From Shewanella electrica (GTDB lineage: Bacteria > Pseudomonadota > Gammaproteobacteria > Enterobacterales > Shewanellaceae), in contig NZ_JAKOGG010000013.1 in the NCBI RefSeq assembly GCF_022321485.1, forward strand, positions 1 to 64,000: 64,000 bases of DNA. The letters run 5' to 3'. Position numbers and translations under genes: made by a program. Positions 10,548 to 21,632 of this stretch are shown piece by piece. The notes beneath the pieces are model-generated. The model was not told where the DNA came from and searched no databases. It saw nothing but the letters and a program-made list of their open reading frames with translations. Positions within the stretch are counted from its first letter, which is position 1; the number at the start of each line of letters is the position of its first letter.

Positions 10548-11639
10548 TTACTGCGCCAGTTGCTGGCATACATCTGCGACGCGAGCGGTAGCATCTGTAA
10601 TGGCCACTCGTTGTGCGCTTTGTCCCATCTGCACCAGCTGCGGCCGATCCGCCGCCAGTGCTAATAATTGCTGTGACAGTGATTCAACTGTCAGCTGCGA
10701 TTGCGGCAATAACCGCCCCGCGTTGGCATCCACCAATACTTTGGCGTTGCGCGTTTGGTGATCATCTACCGCGTGTGGCAATGGCACTAAAATCGCTGGT
10801 AAACCAACGGTGGCCAATTCCGATACGGTCAGTGCGCCGGCACGGCACACCACCACATCCGCCCAGCGGTATGCGGCTTCCATATCATCAATAAAGTCAG
10901 CCACTTTCACGCGCCCTTCTTGACCCACTTGTTGATAAGCTTGCAACAGCGCGTCTTGATTACCTTTACCAGCCTGATGCCATACGGTAACTGAACACTG
11001 TTGACTCACTTTAGCGACGGCTTCTGGCAGCACCTCGTTAAATATACGTGCGCCCAAACTACCGCCGACCACCAGCACCTTCAGCGCCTCTGACGCTGAT
11101 GAACTACGCGGTTGCTGCCCTAGTGTCACCAACTCTTGGCGAATCGGATTGCCGACCACTTCGGCCGGTACATTGGTAAACGTATCGGCAAAGGCGCACA
11201 AGGTGCGACTGGCGATTTTCGACAACAATCGATTGGTCAAACCGGGAATGGCATTTTGCTCATGCAACACCAGCGGAATACCAGCCAATTTGGCGGCTAA
11301 ACCACCTGGCGCACTGGCATAACCGCCCATGCCCAACACCACATCGGGTTTGAATTCACGGATCACTGCCCGCGCTTGCCATACCGCACGGATCACTTTT
11401 AAAGGCGCGGTCAGTTTGCGCAATAAGCCGTTACCGCGCACACCTTTGATATCGATAAAAGCGATATCAAAACCGTGTTGCGGTACTAAGCGCGCCTCCA
11501 TCCGGTCTGCTGTGCCTAACCACTGCACATGCCAGCCTTGCTGCGCTAAATGTTTGGCAACCGCCAGAGCAGGAAAGACGTGGCCGCCGGTGCCACCTGC
11601 CATCACTAAAATGCGTTTGCCGTTATCACTACCGACCAT
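10548..11639 (-). CDS. murG: Lipid II synthase glycosyltransferase MurG
   Basis: Transfers GlcNAc from UDP-GlcNAc to lipid I on the inner face of the membrane, making lipid II. The ATG at 11639 gives 363 residues starting [20 protein letters not shown], with the glycine-rich G-loop (GGTGGH) near the N-terminus; a second loop ([11 protein letters not shown]) and the UDP-GlcNAc site ([12 protein letters not shown]) follow. That ATG shares one base with the ftsW stop (TGATG). A longer reading frame upstream overlaps ftsW and is rejected. Confidence 0.96.
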   Translation of the reverse strand: MVGSDNGKRILVMAGGTGGHVFPALAVAKHLAQQGWHVQWLGTADRMEARLVPQHGFDIAFIDIKGVRGNGLLRKLTAPLKVIRAVWQARAVIREFKPDVVLGMGGYASAPGGLAAKLAGIPLVLHEQNAIPGLTNRLLSKIASRTLCAFADTFTNVPAEVVGNPIRQELVTLGQQPRSSSASEALKVLVVGGSLGARIFNEVLPEAVAKVSQQCSVTVWHQAGKGNQDALLQAYQQVGQEGRVKVADFIDDMEAAYRWADVVVCRAGALTVSELATVGLPAILVPLPHAVDDHQTRNAKVLVDANAGRLLPQSQLTVESLSQQLLALAADRPQLVQMGQSAQRVAITDATARVADVCQQLAQ

Positions 11640-12853
11640 CAGGTGGTTCTCCCCTGAACTGCTTGTATCAAACTCAACCGTCGCTCGTAGTCGATGCGGA
11701 TCAGCACCATAGCTGCGGCGGTCATCACCCATAAACTACTGCCGCCGTAACTGATAAACGGTAGCGTCAAACCTTTAGTTGGCATCATGCCGATACTGGC
11801 GCCCACGTTCACCACGGTCTGGAAGCAGATCCAAATGCCGATGCCGTAAGCCAAATAACCTTCAAACGCGCGCTCCATTGCCACACACTTGTGGCCCAAC
11901 TTGAGCGCACGAATAGCAACAAACAGCAACACCGCCAGCACCGCCACAATGCCGACAAAACCAAGTTCTTCACCGATCACCGCAAAGATAAAGTCGGTGT
12001 GCGCCTCGGGCAGATATTCCAGCTTCTGAATACTGTTCCCCAAGCCTTGACCAAACCAATCACCACGACCGTAAGCCATCAGCGATTGTGTGAGCTGATA
12101 ACCGCTACCAAACGGATCTTCCCATGGGTCCAAAAACGACGTTACACGCCGCATGCGGTAAGGTTCAAACACCACCAACCCAGTGAATACAATCGAACCA
12201 GCTAACAGCAACACAAAGAAATCGAACAGCCGCGCGCCAGCCAAAAACAGCAACCCGACGGTGATGACGAACAACACAATCACCGACCCCAAATCCGGCT
12301 GCAAAATAATTAACAACGCATAAAAAACGAACACTGCAATTGGCTTGTAAAAGCCTTTCATGTTCTCACGCACTTCCTGATGACGCCGCACTAAGTAACC
12401 GGCCATGTACATGGTGAACACAAACTTAGCGACCTCAGCCACCTGAATACGCACCGGTCCGAGCGACAGCCAACGACTGGCACCATTCACCTTGGTGCCA
12501 ATAATCAGCACCGCAATCAGCATGCCTGCCACGCCCAGTAACATCCATGGGCTCAATTGTTGCCAGCGCTCCATCGAAATCCGTAACACGATGGCAGCAA
12601 TCACGGCGCAACCCGCAAGATAAGACAGATGGCGCCAGACAAAGTAAAACGGGTTATTGGTTAACGTCTGTGCCTCAGGCATAGAGGCAGACATCACCAT
12701 CACAAACCCAAAGGCGATCAGTGAAATAATGGCGAACAGCAACTGCCGGTCATACAACTGCATGCCCGGCGCTTCGCGGTCGCTGAACCAATCTGTCCAC
12801 GGCCAGCGTAAACTGGCGCCAAACAGACTGAGCTGTTTTTCACTGCTGCTCAT
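11639..12853 (-). CDS. ftsW: SEDS peptidoglycan glycosyltransferase FtsW
   Basis: Polytopic SEDS protein that polymerises septal lipid II together with FtsI. From the ATG at 12853 it is 404 residues with about ten hydrophobic helices. Family hallmarks include the extracellular loop with PDLGSVIVL, the large loop [19 protein letters not shown] and the C-terminal [10 protein letters not shown]. The start lies 14 bp inside murD in another frame. An ATG 12 codons further upstream would deepen the overlap and gives an atypical N-terminus. Confidence 0.96.
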   Translation of the reverse strand: MSSSEKQLSLFGASLRWPWTDWFSDREAPGMQLYDRQLLFAIISLIAFGFVMVMSASMPEAQTLTNNPFYFVWRHLSYLAGCAVIAAIVLRISMERWQQLSPWMLLGVAGMLIAVLIIGTKVNGASRWLSLGPVRIQVAEVAKFVFTMYMAGYLVRRHQEVRENMKGFYKPIAVFVFYALLIILQPDLGSVIVLFVITVGLLFLAGARLFDFFVLLLAGSIVFTGLVVFEPYRMRRVTSFLDPWEDPFGSGYQLTQSLMAYGRGDWFGQGLGNSIQKLEYLPEAHTDFIFAVIGEELGFVGIVAVLAVLLFVAIRALKLGHKCVAMERAFEGYLAYGIGIWICFQTVVNVGASIGMMPTKGLTLPFISYGGSSLWVMTAAAMVLIRIDYERRLSLIQAVQGRTT

Positions 12854-14162
12854 CGAGCGCCTCCACCCGCGCGCAAAAATCATCACCACGAGCCATAAAA
12901 TTAGGGTACATGTCTAAGCTGGCACAGGCAGGCGATAGCAGCACGATGTCGCCTGAGTTAGCAATGTCATTGGCTTTCGCTACCGCTTGCTCCATGTTGG
13001 CAACTTTGATCGCGCCTTCTTTCAGCGCTGCAATTTTGTCGCCGTCACGTCCTAAGGTAATCAAGGTGCTGACACTGCCTAATGCCTCTTTCAGCGTCGA
13101 AAAATCCGCACCTTTACCATCACCACCGGCAATCAGAATAATGTCGCCGAGGTAATCGCTCAGCCCTTGCAAGGCGGCCAGCGTCGAGCCGATATTGGTG
13201 GCTTTGGAGTCGTTAACCCAACGCACGCCATTTTTAGACGACACCAGCTCACAGCGGTGGCGCAGCCCTTTAAAATCAGTGGCGACTTTGGCCATCTCGG
13301 CCTTTCCAACGCCGGCAGCATCGGCTAATGCCATCGCCGCCAGCACATTGGCTTGGTTATGGCTACCGAGCAATGAGATGTCAGAGATATTCATGATCTC
13401 ACTGCCACCGTGCATCACTTTACCGTCGGTAATGCCCCATTCGTCACCTTCGGGATTGCCCAAACCAAAACTGTTGTTGTTCATCGGTGACAACGGTTCG
13501 GTCTGCTCATCATCGCGATTGTGGATAGCCAAACGCGCTTGGTCATAAAGATGCAATTTGGCGCGACGATAAGCTTCCAAATCGCTGTAACGGTCCATGT
13601 GGTCGGCACTGATGTTGAGACAAGTCGCCGCAATACAGTCGAGGCTATGAGTGGTTTCTAGCTGAAAGCTGGATAGCTCTAACACATAGTGGGTTGCGTG
13701 TTGGTTGAGCAGTTCCAATGCTGGCACACCCAAGTTACCGCCAACCGCGACATTGATCCCGGCTTCACGCAGCATCTCACCCACCAAGGTGGTCACGGTT
13801 GATTTACCGTTAGAGCCGGTGATTGCCAACACGCAGGGAGGCCGATCCGCAATCGCGCGCGCAAACAGCTCCACATCACCAATCACTTCAATGCCCATAT
13901 CCAAGGCAACACGCACTTCCGGCGTATCGGTTGGAATACCGGGGCTAATAATGATCTGCTGCGCTTGCACTAACGCACGGCAATCAAAGCCACCAACGCG
14001 GCATTCCAACTGTGGAAACTCCGCCTTAATCTCATCAATACCCGGCGGATTACGGCGGCTATCCATCACTAACGGCGTAATTCCTTGCGCCATGAGATAA
14101 CGCACCACAGATTTACCGGTAGCGCCGAGTCCCATCACAATGTGCGAGTAACTTTCAGCCAT
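12840..14162 (-). CDS. murD: UDP-N-acetylmuramoylalanine--D-glutamate ligase MurD
   Basis: Adds D-Glu to UDP-MurNAc-L-Ala. The 440-residue enzyme shows an N-terminal GLGATGKSVVRYL Rossmann loop, the ATP loop TGSNGKSTVTTLV (about residue 115) and the C-terminal domain segment AGGDGKGADFSTL. It lies 4 bp downstream of mraY and overlaps ftsW by 14 bp, so it is part of the translationally coupled mur block. Confidence 0.97.
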   Translation of the reverse strand: MAESYSHIVMGLGATGKSVVRYLMAQGITPLVMDSRRNPPGIDEIKAEFPQLECRVGGFDCRALVQAQQIIISPGIPTDTPEVRVALDMGIEVIGDVELFARAIADRPPCVLAITGSNGKSTVTTLVGEMLREAGINVAVGGNLGVPALELLNQHATHYVLELSSFQLETTHSLDCIAATCLNISADHMDRYSDLEAYRRAKLHLYDQARLAIHNRDDEQTEPLSPMNNNSFGLGNPEGDEWGITDGKVMHGGSEIMNISDISLLGSHNQANVLAAMALADAAGVGKAEMAKVATDFKGLRHRCELVSSKNGVRWVNDSKATNIGSTLAALQGLSDYLGDIILIAGGDGKGADFSTLKEALGSVSTLITLGRDGDKIAALKEGAIKVANMEQAVAKANDIANSGDIVLLSPACASLDMYPNFMARGDDFCARVEALDEQQ

Positions 14163-14166
14163 GTCC

Positions 14167-15249
14167 TTACCTCAGTTTCAGCGTTGCTAAACCGAGCAAC
14201 ACTAAAAACAATGAAATGATCCAGAAGCGCACAATCACGCGAGGTTCTGGCCAACCTTTCAATTCATAGTGGTGATGAATTGGCGCCATGCGAAAAATCC
14301 GTTGGCCGCGCAGTTTGTAGGATCCAACCTGCAGGATCACCGAGACAGTTTCCATCACAAACACGCCGCCCATGATCACCAGCAAAATCTCTTGTCGAAC
14401 CAAAACCGCAATCACCCCCAACGCCGCACCGAGTGATAAGGAACCGACATCGCCCATAAACACTTGCGCTGGGTAAGTGTTGAACCATAAAAAGCCCAAT
14501 CCCGCGCCAACAATGGCGGTACACACAATCACCAACTCACTCGAACCGGGTAGATGTGGAATATTCAAATAGGCAGCAAACTGGGCGTGACCAGATAAAT
14601 ACGCAATCAAGGCAAACGCGGAGGCCACCATCACCGTTGGTGTAATCGCCAAACCGTCCAAGCCATCAGTCAAATTCACCGCATTGCTCGAACCAACCAC
14701 AGTGAAATAAGCCAGCACCATAAAGAGCACACCCAACTGCGGCATAACTTCTTTAAAAAACGGCACAACTAACTGCGTTTCACCTGGCAAGTTAGCGCTG
14801 TAATACAAGTAAACCGCAACTACCAACGCCGATACCGATTGCCACAAGTATTTCCAACGCGCAGCTAGGCCCTTAGGGTCTTTACGGATCACCTTGCGGT
14901 AGTCATCCATAAAGCCAATCAAGCCATAAGAAGCCAGCACAAACAGCACCACCCATACATAGCGGTTATCCAAATCGCCCCACAGCAGCACACTCAAAAA
15001 GATGCCAGCGAGGATCATCAGCCCGCCCATTGTTGGCGTACCGCGTTTACTAAAATGCGATTCGGGACCATCGTTACGCACCACTTGACCAATCTGCAGT
15101 AACTGCAATTTTTGGATCAGTCGCGGTCCCCACCACAGTGAAAACGTCAGCGCGGTGAGCAAACCTAAAATGGCTCGAAATGTGACATACGAAAACACGT
15201 TAAACCCGGTATAAAACTGGGTCAGATACTCCGCCAGATAAACCAGCAT
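14167..15249 (-). CDS. mraY: Phospho-MurNAc-pentapeptide transferase MraY
   Basis: Integral membrane enzyme that makes lipid I from UDP-MurNAc-pentapeptide and undecaprenyl phosphate. The 360-residue sequence has about ten membrane helices, the Asp-rich GFMDDYRKV motif, [11 protein letters not shown] (catalytic aspartate loop), the Mg-binding FMGDVGSL and the C-terminal [13 protein letters not shown] histidine motif. It abuts murF directly with no spacer. Confidence 0.98.
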   Translation of the reverse strand: MLVYLAEYLTQFYTGFNVFSYVTFRAILGLLTALTFSLWWGPRLIQKLQLLQIGQVVRNDGPESHFSKRGTPTMGGLMILAGIFLSVLLWGDLDNRYVWVVLFVLASYGLIGFMDDYRKVIRKDPKGLAARWKYLWQSVSALVVAVYLYYSANLPGETQLVVPFFKEVMPQLGVLFMVLAYFTVVGSSNAVNLTDGLDGLAITPTVMVASAFALIAYLSGHAQFAAYLNIPHLPGSSELVIVCTAIVGAGLGFLWFNTYPAQVFMGDVGSLSLGAALGVIAVLVRQEILLVIMGGVFVMETVSVILQVGSYKLRGQRIFRMAPIHHHYELKGWPEPRVIVRFWIISLFLVLLGLATLKLR

Positions 15250-16623
15250 CTACACTAACTCCCCGCGCCCTTGGGCGGCTATCAAGGCTTCAACTACTCG
15301 CTCCATTCGCGAACTGCGAGAGCCTTTTACCAATACAGTGACTGTCCCTGTTTGCTGATTGATATCTGTCATTACTTTATTGACCAGCTGGTCGACATCC
15401 GCTAAATGTGTCGCTCCGAATCCTTCGCTGGTGTATTGCGTCAAATCGCCGCAGCAATAGAGCGACGAAATGCCTGCCTGTTTGGCTTGCTCACCGAGCT
15501 GGCGGTGCAGCAGCGCGGCATTGTCGCCTAATTCGCCTAAATCCCCTAGTACCAAGGCACGAAATCCTTGCAGATCTTTTAGCCAGTTGATTGCAGCGGT
15601 GACCGATGCCGGATTAGCGTTATAACTGTCATCCACCAGCAGCACGCGCCCGAACTGATGTGGCACCATGCGCCCCTTCACCGGCGTCATCGCCTCAAGG
15701 CCGGCTTTGATCACCGCTAAGGGCACATTAAGCGCGATACAGATAGCGGCAGCAGCCAAGGCGTTGCTGACTTGATGCCGTCCCGCCAGTGGCAGTTCAA
15801 TCACGCTTTGCTGCGATTTGTAATGCAACACAAACCGATAGCGGCCACCGATATCGGCGGTTAATGCAGTTGCCGTGACATCGGCATCATGTTCACAGGA
15901 AAAAGCGAGTTGCCGATGTCCTGCAGCCGCTTGGCGCATCACCTCAGCATAATGATCATCAGCGTTGATAACCGCGGTGCCATCAGCGGCTAAATGACGA
16001 AAGATTTCTGATTTAGCACTCGCCACGCCAGCTTCCGAGCCAAAGCCCTCTAAATGGGCACTGGCAACGTTATTCACCAACGCCACTTGCGGCTGCACAA
16101 TGCCAGAGGTGTAATCAATCTCACCGGGATGGTTAGCACCCAGTTCAAACACCGCGTATTCATGGCTAGGTTGCAGCCGCAGCGCAGTCAGCGGTACACC
16201 GATGTCGTTGTTAAAATTGCCGGCGGTATACAACACGGAGAATTGGCGCGAAAGAATGGAGGCCACCATCTCTTTGACGCTGGTTTTACCGTTAGAACCG
16301 GTCAGAGCCACACAACGCGGTGCGACGCGATCCCGTACTAATTTGCCGAGTTCCCCCAGCGCTTTGTGGGTATCGGTCACCACCAGTTGCGGTGTTGCCA
16401 CCGGCAGTTCACGGTTGACCAACAGTGCGACCGCGCCTGCTTCGATGGCATTAGCCACATAGTCGTGTCCGTCTAAACGTTCACCTTTGAGGGCGATAAA
16501 TAAACTGTTATCAGCCGCACGACTGTCGGTAGTGACTTTATCAATCACCACATCGGCTGCCAGTGACGGCACAATGCGCGCCCGCAGCGCAATGGCGAGG
16601 TCAGCCAGCGTTAACGCAATCAT
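15250..16623 (-). CDS. murF: UDP-MurNAc-tripeptide--D-alanyl-D-alanine ligase MurF
   Basis: Adds the D-Ala-D-Ala dipeptide to complete the UDP-MurNAc-pentapeptide. The ATG at 16623 (ATGA overlap with the murE stop) gives 457 residues starting MIALTLADLA. The ATP loop LTGSNGKTSVKEM, the central FELGANHPGEI motif and the DDSYNANPASV segment of the C-terminal domain are all present. A start five codons upstream would invade murE and is less likely. Confidence 0.96.
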   Translation of the reverse strand: MIALTLADLAIALRARIVPSLAADVVIDKVTTDSRAADNSLFIALKGERLDGHDYVANAIEAGAVALLVNRELPVATPQLVVTDTHKALGELGKLVRDRVAPRCVALTGSNGKTSVKEMVASILSRQFSVLYTAGNFNNDIGVPLTALRLQPSHEYAVFELGANHPGEIDYTSGIVQPQVALVNNVASAHLEGFGSEAGVASAKSEIFRHLAADGTAVINADDHYAEVMRQAAAGHRQLAFSCEHDADVTATALTADIGGRYRFVLHYKSQQSVIELPLAGRHQVSNALAAAAICIALNVPLAVIKAGLEAMTPVKGRMVPHQFGRVLLVDDSYNANPASVTAAINWLKDLQGFRALVLGDLGELGDNAALLHRQLGEQAKQAGISSLYCCGDLTQYTSEGFGATHLADVDQLVNKVMTDINQQTGTVTVLVKGSRSSRMERVVEALIAAQGRGELV

Positions 16624-18089
16624 TGCTGACCTCCACAAAGCCGCATGGCGAAAGCACGCTCGTCATAGTGACGGCGCTGTCCGTTAATTTCTTGATATGT
16701 TTCATGTCCCTTGCCTGCCAGCAGGAGCAGATCTCCTGGCTGCGCTAACGCCACGATATGTTGAATCGCGGCTTCTCTATCTACTTCAAATAACGCCTGC
16801 TCCGGATGCTGCAAACCGGCGCGAATATCATTCAGAATGGCGTGCGGATCTTCGCTACGGGCGTTGTCGCTGGTGACCATCACTTTGTCGGCCAACGCTT
16901 CAGCAATTGCGCCCATTTCTGGCCGCTTGCCAGTATCACGGTCGCCACCACAGCCAAACAAACACCACAAGGTGCCATCACAATGGCTGCGTGCCGCTTG
17001 TAAGGCTTTTTCTAAACCATCGGGCGTGTGAGCGTAATCCACCACGATGGAATAGCCTTGCGGTGCGGTGAAACACTCCATGCGACCAGCCACCGGCTGC
17101 AATTTAGGCGCTAATGCCAGCAATTGCGGCAGGTCGTAACCTAAGGCATACAATGCCGACAATGCCGCCAGTAAATTCGACAGGTTAAATTCGCCCAGCA
17201 GGCTGGTGTTCAGCTCGCCCCGGCCTTCGGGCCAATGGATCTGCGCGCGAATGCCCGCGTAATGAAACTCCGCATCGCTGGCGCGAATACGCGCCTTGGG
17301 CTCATCACGTAGTGAATATCCTAAGGTTAAGTCTGTCGCTAACTCACTAAACCACTGCGCACCGACCTTATCATCCAGATTGATCACCGCAGTTTTTACC
17401 GATGGGAACGACATTAAACGCCGTTTTGCGGCGGCGTAGGCTTCCATACTGTGGTGAAAATCGAGATGGTCACGGCTGAGATTGGTAAACACCGCCACTT
17501 CAAATGGCACCGCGTCGACACGGCCTTGGACAAGACCGTGACTGGATACTTCCATGGCGCACACATTTAACTGTTGCTGCGACATTTGCGCCAGTTGGGT
17601 CATTACCGTAATCGCATCTGCCGTGGTATTACCGGTATCCACCAACTGCCCCGGACGACCATTGCCAATAGTGCCCATCACGCCAGCGGTTTGCCCGAGT
17701 AACTCCACCCATTGCGCAATCAACTGCGTAACCGAGGTTTTGCCGTTAGTGCCGGTGACACCGACCACCCGGGTTGACCACGTCTGTGGTTGATAACACT
17801 GTGCAGCAACAGCGGACACTTGGCGGTTCAGTTGAAAGAAATCGATGATCAGCCCCTGCTCACGATGCACCGCACCATGTTCTTCAGGGACATCGGTATG
17901 ACGTAAAATGGCGGTTGCGCCTTGCGCTAATGCGGTGGCGATAAACTGGCGACCATCACTGCGAAACCCCGGCACGGCAATGAATAGATCGCCCGCCTGC
18001 ACTTTGCGGCTATCTAGTGTCGGGGCATTAATCGTTTCGTGCCCGGCATAATGAAACCAAGGGGCTAGCAGATCGGTTAACGAGATCAT
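16620..18089 (-). CDS. murE: UDP-MurNAc-L-Ala-D-Glu--meso-DAP ligase MurE
   Basis: Adds the third stem-peptide residue. The 489-residue enzyme has the ATP loop GVTGTNGKTSVTQLI and the substrate segment TSDNARSEDPHAI. The DNARxEDP motif marks meso-diaminopimelate rather than lysine specificity, as expected for a Gram-negative. It overlaps ftsI by 4 bp (ATGA) upstream and murF by 4 bp downstream. Confidence 0.97.
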   Translation of the reverse strand: MISLTDLLAPWFHYAGHETINAPTLDSRKVQAGDLFIAVPGFRSDGRQFIATALAQGATAILRHTDVPEEHGAVHREQGLIIDFFQLNRQVSAVAAQCYQPQTWSTRVVGVTGTNGKTSVTQLIAQWVELLGQTAGVMGTIGNGRPGQLVDTGNTTADAITVMTQLAQMSQQQLNVCAMEVSSHGLVQGRVDAVPFEVAVFTNLSRDHLDFHHSMEAYAAAKRRLMSFPSVKTAVINLDDKVGAQWFSELATDLTLGYSLRDEPKARIRASDAEFHYAGIRAQIHWPEGRGELNTSLLGEFNLSNLLAALSALYALGYDLPQLLALAPKLQPVAGRMECFTAPQGYSIVVDYAHTPDGLEKALQAARSHCDGTLWCLFGCGGDRDTGKRPEMGAIAEALADKVMVTSDNARSEDPHAILNDIRAGLQHPEQALFEVDREAAIQHIVALAQPGDLLLLAGKGHETYQEINGQRRHYDERAFAMRLCGGQQ

Positions 18090-19822
18090 CGTTGACCTCC
18101 CACAGAACCCGCCAACTCCACCACTTCATGTGACGGCAGTGGTTCAACGTTGAGCATCTGTAAGGCACCAGACATCACTTTGCCAAATACCGGCCCAGAG
18201 ACATCACCACCGTAGTAGTGATCACCTTTAGGTTCGTTCACCACCACCACCATCGCCAAACGGGGATCGTTTGCTGGTGCGACACCGGCAAACAGTGCGA
18301 CATAATCATCACCATAGCCACCAGCTACCGCTTTACGGCTAGTACCTGATTTACCCGCGACCGGATAACCGTCGATGTGCGCTTTGGTCCCGGTACCGCC
18401 TTCCTCTGTCACGCCCACCAACATCTTCAACACTTCATTGGCGACGTTTTCAGACAGCACGCGTGTGCCTTCAGGCGCTTGTTTGAGCTTCAAAATCGAT
18501 GATGGATAAAGAATGCCACCACTACCTAAGGTGGCGTACATGCGCGCCAATTGCAGTGGTGTCACGGTAAGACCGTAACCAAAGGCTAATGTGGCGCGTT
18601 CAAAGTCTGACCAGCGGTGGCGGTCTTGCACCAAACCGGCACTCTCACCAATGATGTTGATACCGGAGTAACTCCCCAAACCTAGCGATTGATAGGTGCC
18701 CAGCAACTGCTGAATCGGCATCTGCAATGCCAACTTACTGATCCCCACGTTACTGGATTTCCATAGGATTTTAGCCAGCGACATGTCACCGTAGTTCACA
18801 CCATCACGCACTTGGCGACCGCCGATGCGCATCCAGCCCGGAGAGGTTGGGATCACATCGCCCGGTTTCACAATGCCTGATTGCAACGCCGCCGCCATGA
18901 CAAACGGTTTCACGGTAGAGCCTGGCTCATAGGCATCGGCCAAGGCGCGGTTACGCATGCGGTGGCTCTGGAGTTGGTCACGCGAGTTGGGGTTATAAGA
19001 CGGGGTATTGGCCATCGCTAACACTTCGCCGGTGCGTACATCTATCATGACCAAAGAGGCTGATGTTGCTTGATAAATTTCGGTTGCGCGTTTCAATTCG
19101 CGATAAGCCAACTGCTGAATACGTTGATCGATGCTCAATACTAAATCGTTAGGGCTTTCGCCTTCCTGAATGATGTCGAGTCGCTCAACCACACGGCCAT
19201 CGCGGGATTTACGCACTTTCTGCTTGGATGGCGTACCAGTGAGCCAGTTGTCGTAGGTGCTTTCTAAGCCCTCAATGCCAACGTCATCAATGTTGGTGAT
19301 CCCCACCAACTGCGCAGTAATTTCACCCGTAGGATAATAACGGCGTGATTCCGCTTTGAGGTAGATGCCTGGCAGTTTCAATTGATTGATATACGCGGCG
19401 ACTTCCGGCGTCACTTGGCGCTTGAGGTAAGTAAAACGCTTCTTAGGGTTTTCTTGCACCCGCTGCACGACATCAGCCACCGGCTCGTGTAATACATCCG
19501 CTAGCGCTTGCCAACGACGCATATCGGCAAAGCCATTGTTATCAAACACCATTTTTGGATCAGCATACACGGCGCGTACCGGCACACTGACCGCTAACAT
19601 CTCGCCGTTACGATCGGAGATCAGTCCACGCTGCACTTCATTAGAGGTGGTACGCAGGGTACGCATGTCGCTTTCATGGCGCAGCCTACCGGGCTCAAGT
19701 ACCTGAATATAGGCGGCACGAGCAACCAGTGAAAAAAATACCGCGCACACAAAAACCACCACCAGCTTTAAACGCCAGTGGAGTGGTTCAGGTTTTGTAA
19801 TCCTTTTCGCCTGCTTCGTCAT
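18086..19822 (-). CDS. ftsI: Septal peptidoglycan transpeptidase FtsI (PBP3)
   Basis: Class B penicillin-binding protein that cross-links septal peptidoglycan with FtsW. The 578-residue protein has a cytoplasmic tail, one membrane helix (about residues 18-38), a pedestal domain and the transpeptidase domain. Catalytic motifs are intact: STVK (Ser302-Lys305), SSN (in WKSSNVGI) and KSGT (in AGKSGTSRK). It overlaps ftsL by 4 bp upstream and murE by 4 bp downstream. Confidence 0.97.
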   Translation of the reverse strand: MTKQAKRITKPEPLHWRLKLVVVFVCAVFFSLVARAAYIQVLEPGRLRHESDMRTLRTTSNEVQRGLISDRNGEMLAVSVPVRAVYADPKMVFDNNGFADMRRWQALADVLHEPVADVVQRVQENPKKRFTYLKRQVTPEVAAYINQLKLPGIYLKAESRRYYPTGEITAQLVGITNIDDVGIEGLESTYDNWLTGTPSKQKVRKSRDGRVVERLDIIQEGESPNDLVLSIDQRIQQLAYRELKRATEIYQATSASLVMIDVRTGEVLAMANTPSYNPNSRDQLQSHRMRNRALADAYEPGSTVKPFVMAAALQSGIVKPGDVIPTSPGWMRIGGRQVRDGVNYGDMSLAKILWKSSNVGISKLALQMPIQQLLGTYQSLGLGSYSGINIIGESAGLVQDRHRWSDFERATLAFGYGLTVTPLQLARMYATLGSGGILYPSSILKLKQAPEGTRVLSENVANEVLKMLVGVTEEGGTGTKAHIDGYPVAGKSGTSRKAVAGGYGDDYVALFAGVAPANDPRLAMVVVVNEPKGDHYYGGDVSGPVFGKVMSGALQMLNVEPLPSHEVVELAGSVGGQR

Positions 19823-20133
19823 TGCAGTCTCACTACTATCTCTTTACCGGGTGAGGGGCGTTCCATATCCAAATCTTTAGTGGCAATACGCGTTACGCGG
19901 CTGTGCTCTGCCAGCGATTGTTCCTCTAGCAGCAGATTGCGCCATTCAATGTCCAGCCGATCACGTTCTTGTTGCAATCCATCTAACTGGCTCGTTTGCG
20001 TGCGACTAATGTGGCTGGTGTACACCACTGCTACCGCATTCAAAACCACGGCGAGGCCGAGCAATATCATCCACTTGTGATACCAAATATCCTGCAACAC
20101 AATGCGGCTGAGATTGAGCGGTTTGGTCGCCAT
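19819..20133 (-). CDS. ftsL: Cell division protein FtsL
   Basis: A 104-residue bitopic protein: a cytoplasmic tail, one membrane helix (about 22-40, MILLGLAVVLNAVAVVYTS) and a periplasmic heptad coiled coil (QTSQLDGLQQERDRLDIEW). In this family FtsL forms the FtsQLB complex that activates FtsWI. It lies between rsmH (11-bp gap) and ftsI (4-bp overlap), the canonical position. Confidence 0.93.
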   Translation of the reverse strand: MATKPLNLSRIVLQDIWYHKWMILLGLAVVLNAVAVVYTSHISRTQTSQLDGLQQERDRLDIEWRNLLLEEQSLAEHSRVTRIATKDLDMERPSPGKEIVVRLQ

Positions 20134-20144
20134 GCTGCCGTCCC

Positions 20145-21086
20145 TTACTGCGCTAATCGTTCAGCCACGCGCAGCACGGAGCTGCGAGCACGTGGGTTAA
20201 GCTCAAGCTCGGCATCTGATGGCTTTATTGCCTTGCCTAGCGGCTGTAATTTGCGATTACGATTCAGTTGCTCTTCGGAAACCGGCAACCCATAAGGCAC
20301 CTCTTCCGCTTGGCTGTATTTGCGAATAAAGCGTTTGACCATGCGATCTTCGAGCGAATGGAAACTGATCACCGATAAGCGGCCATGGGGAGCGAGTACC
20401 TCGACCGCGCCTTCCAGCGCTTGGCTAATCTGTTCCAGTTCACTGTTGATGTAGATACGAATGGCTTGAAATACGCGCGTCGCCGGATGTTTATTGCGCT
20501 CTTTATGTTTGGTGATACGTTCGATCAGCGAGGCTAAATCTTTGGTGCGCAAAAACGGCGTTTCATCGCGATCGGCGGCAATACAGCGGGCAATGTGGCG
20601 CGCGTTTTTCTCTTCGCCATAGGTTTTAAATACCCATGCCATGTCTTCGATATCGGCGCGCGCTAACCATTCCGCGGCGGTTTGGCCTTTGCTGTTGTCC
20701 ATACGCATATCTAACGGGCCATCACGCAGAAAGCTAAAACCGCGTTCAGCGTCATCCAACTGTGGCGACGACACGCCCAAGTCCAGCAGCACGCCATCAA
20801 TCTTGCCGCTCAAGCCCAACTGCTCGATATATTCGGCTAGCTGACCAAAACCGCCATGCACGATGGTAAAACGCGGATCATCGGCCAACGCTTTGGCCGC
20901 TTCAATGGCTTGTGGATCGCGATCGATAGCGATCAAACGCCCATGTTCACCCAGATGTGACAAGACCCGGCGGGAATGTCCGCCGCGGCCAAAAGTGCCA
21001 TCGACATAGATGCCGTCTGGACGAATGTTTAACCCTTCCACGGCTTCATTCAGCAAAACCGATAGGTGTGCAAAATTTTCGCTCAT
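20145..21086 (-). CDS. rsmH: 16S rRNA m4C1402 methyltransferase RsmH
   Basis: SAM-dependent methyltransferase (also called MraW) that N4-methylates C1402 in the ribosomal P site. The 313-residue protein has the SAM loop [35 protein letters not shown], and the C-terminal [13 protein letters not shown]. It follows mraZ by 26 bp and belongs to the same transcript. Confidence 0.96.
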   Translation of the reverse strand: MSENFAHLSVLLNEAVEGLNIRPDGIYVDGTFGRGGHSRRVLSHLGEHGRLIAIDRDPQAIEAAKALADDPRFTIVHGGFGQLAEYIEQLGLSGKIDGVLLDLGVSSPQLDDAERGFSFLRDGPLDMRMDNSKGQTAAEWLARADIEDMAWVFKTYGEEKNARHIARCIAADRDETPFLRTKDLASLIERITKHKERNKHPATRVFQAIRIYINSELEQISQALEGAVEVLAPHGRLSVISFHSLEDRMVKRFIRKYSQAEEVPYGLPVSEEQLNRNRKLQPLGKAIKPSDAELELNPRARSSVLRVAERLAQ

Positions 21087-21112
21087 TTGTCTCTTCTTTG
21101 GTTAAATGTCAC

Positions 21113-21571
21113 TTAAAGCGAAAAATCAGCCAGACGTTCGCTGGCCTCAATGCCTTCGGTGCGGATAAGCGCCAAACTGTCGTCCAACTGCTGTTGCCAG
21201 CGTTGCTCATCCCATAATTCAAATTTATTCAGTTGCCCAACTAACATCACTTTTTTGTCCAGTGAGGCAAACTGGCGCAACGGCGGCGTCAATAAGATGC
21301 GGCCATTAGCATCTAACTCGCACTCTAGTGCATAACCCAACATCAAACGTTTCATCGCCCGCTCTTGCGGCTGAAAGTCAGACAAGGTTTGTAGTTTCGC
21401 GGCAATGACTTCCCATTCGTTACCGGGGTAGATCAATAAACAGGAGGATTGGACATCAACAGTGACGACTAGCCTACCGTCATGATTGGCACGCAACACT
21501 TCGCGGTATCGCGTTGGCATAGCGATCCGTCCTTTGGCGTCCAAATTGAGGGCACTGGCTCCGGAAAACAT
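21113..21571 (-). CDS. mraZ: Transcriptional regulator MraZ
   Basis: First gene of the dcw cluster. The ATG at 21571, preceded by AAGGAGAG, gives 152 residues starting MFSGASALNLDAKGRI. Two tandem AbrB-like SpoVT folds are evident (DAKGRIAMPTRYR near the N-terminus, DANGRILLTPPLR in the second half). MraZ forms a ring that binds direct repeats upstream of its own gene and represses the cluster; three such boxes are present just upstream. A longer frame upstream would run over those boxes and is rejected. Confidence 0.95.
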   Translation of the reverse strand: MFSGASALNLDAKGRIAMPTRYREVLRANHDGRLVVTVDVQSSCLLIYPGNEWEVIAAKLQTLSDFQPQERAMKRLMLGYALECELDANGRILLTPPLRQFASLDKKVMLVGQLNKFELWDEQRWQQQLDDSLALIRTEGIEASERLADFSL

Positions 21572-21598
21572 CCGGCTCTCCTTATACGTGTCAAAAAG

Positions 21599-21623
21599 AT
21601 CCACATTGATCCACAAATTCCCA
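21599..21623 (-). promoter_or_regulatory. Three MraZ-binding boxes
   Basis: On the minus strand TGGGA, TGGAT and TGGAT occur at exact 10-bp intervals (5-bp boxes, 5-bp spacers), 28 to 52 bp upstream of the mraZ start. This is the arrangement known for MraZ autoregulation (TGGGN direct repeats). Two of the boxes deviate at the third G. Confidence 0.8.
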
Positions 21624-21632
21624 CGAGTGCTA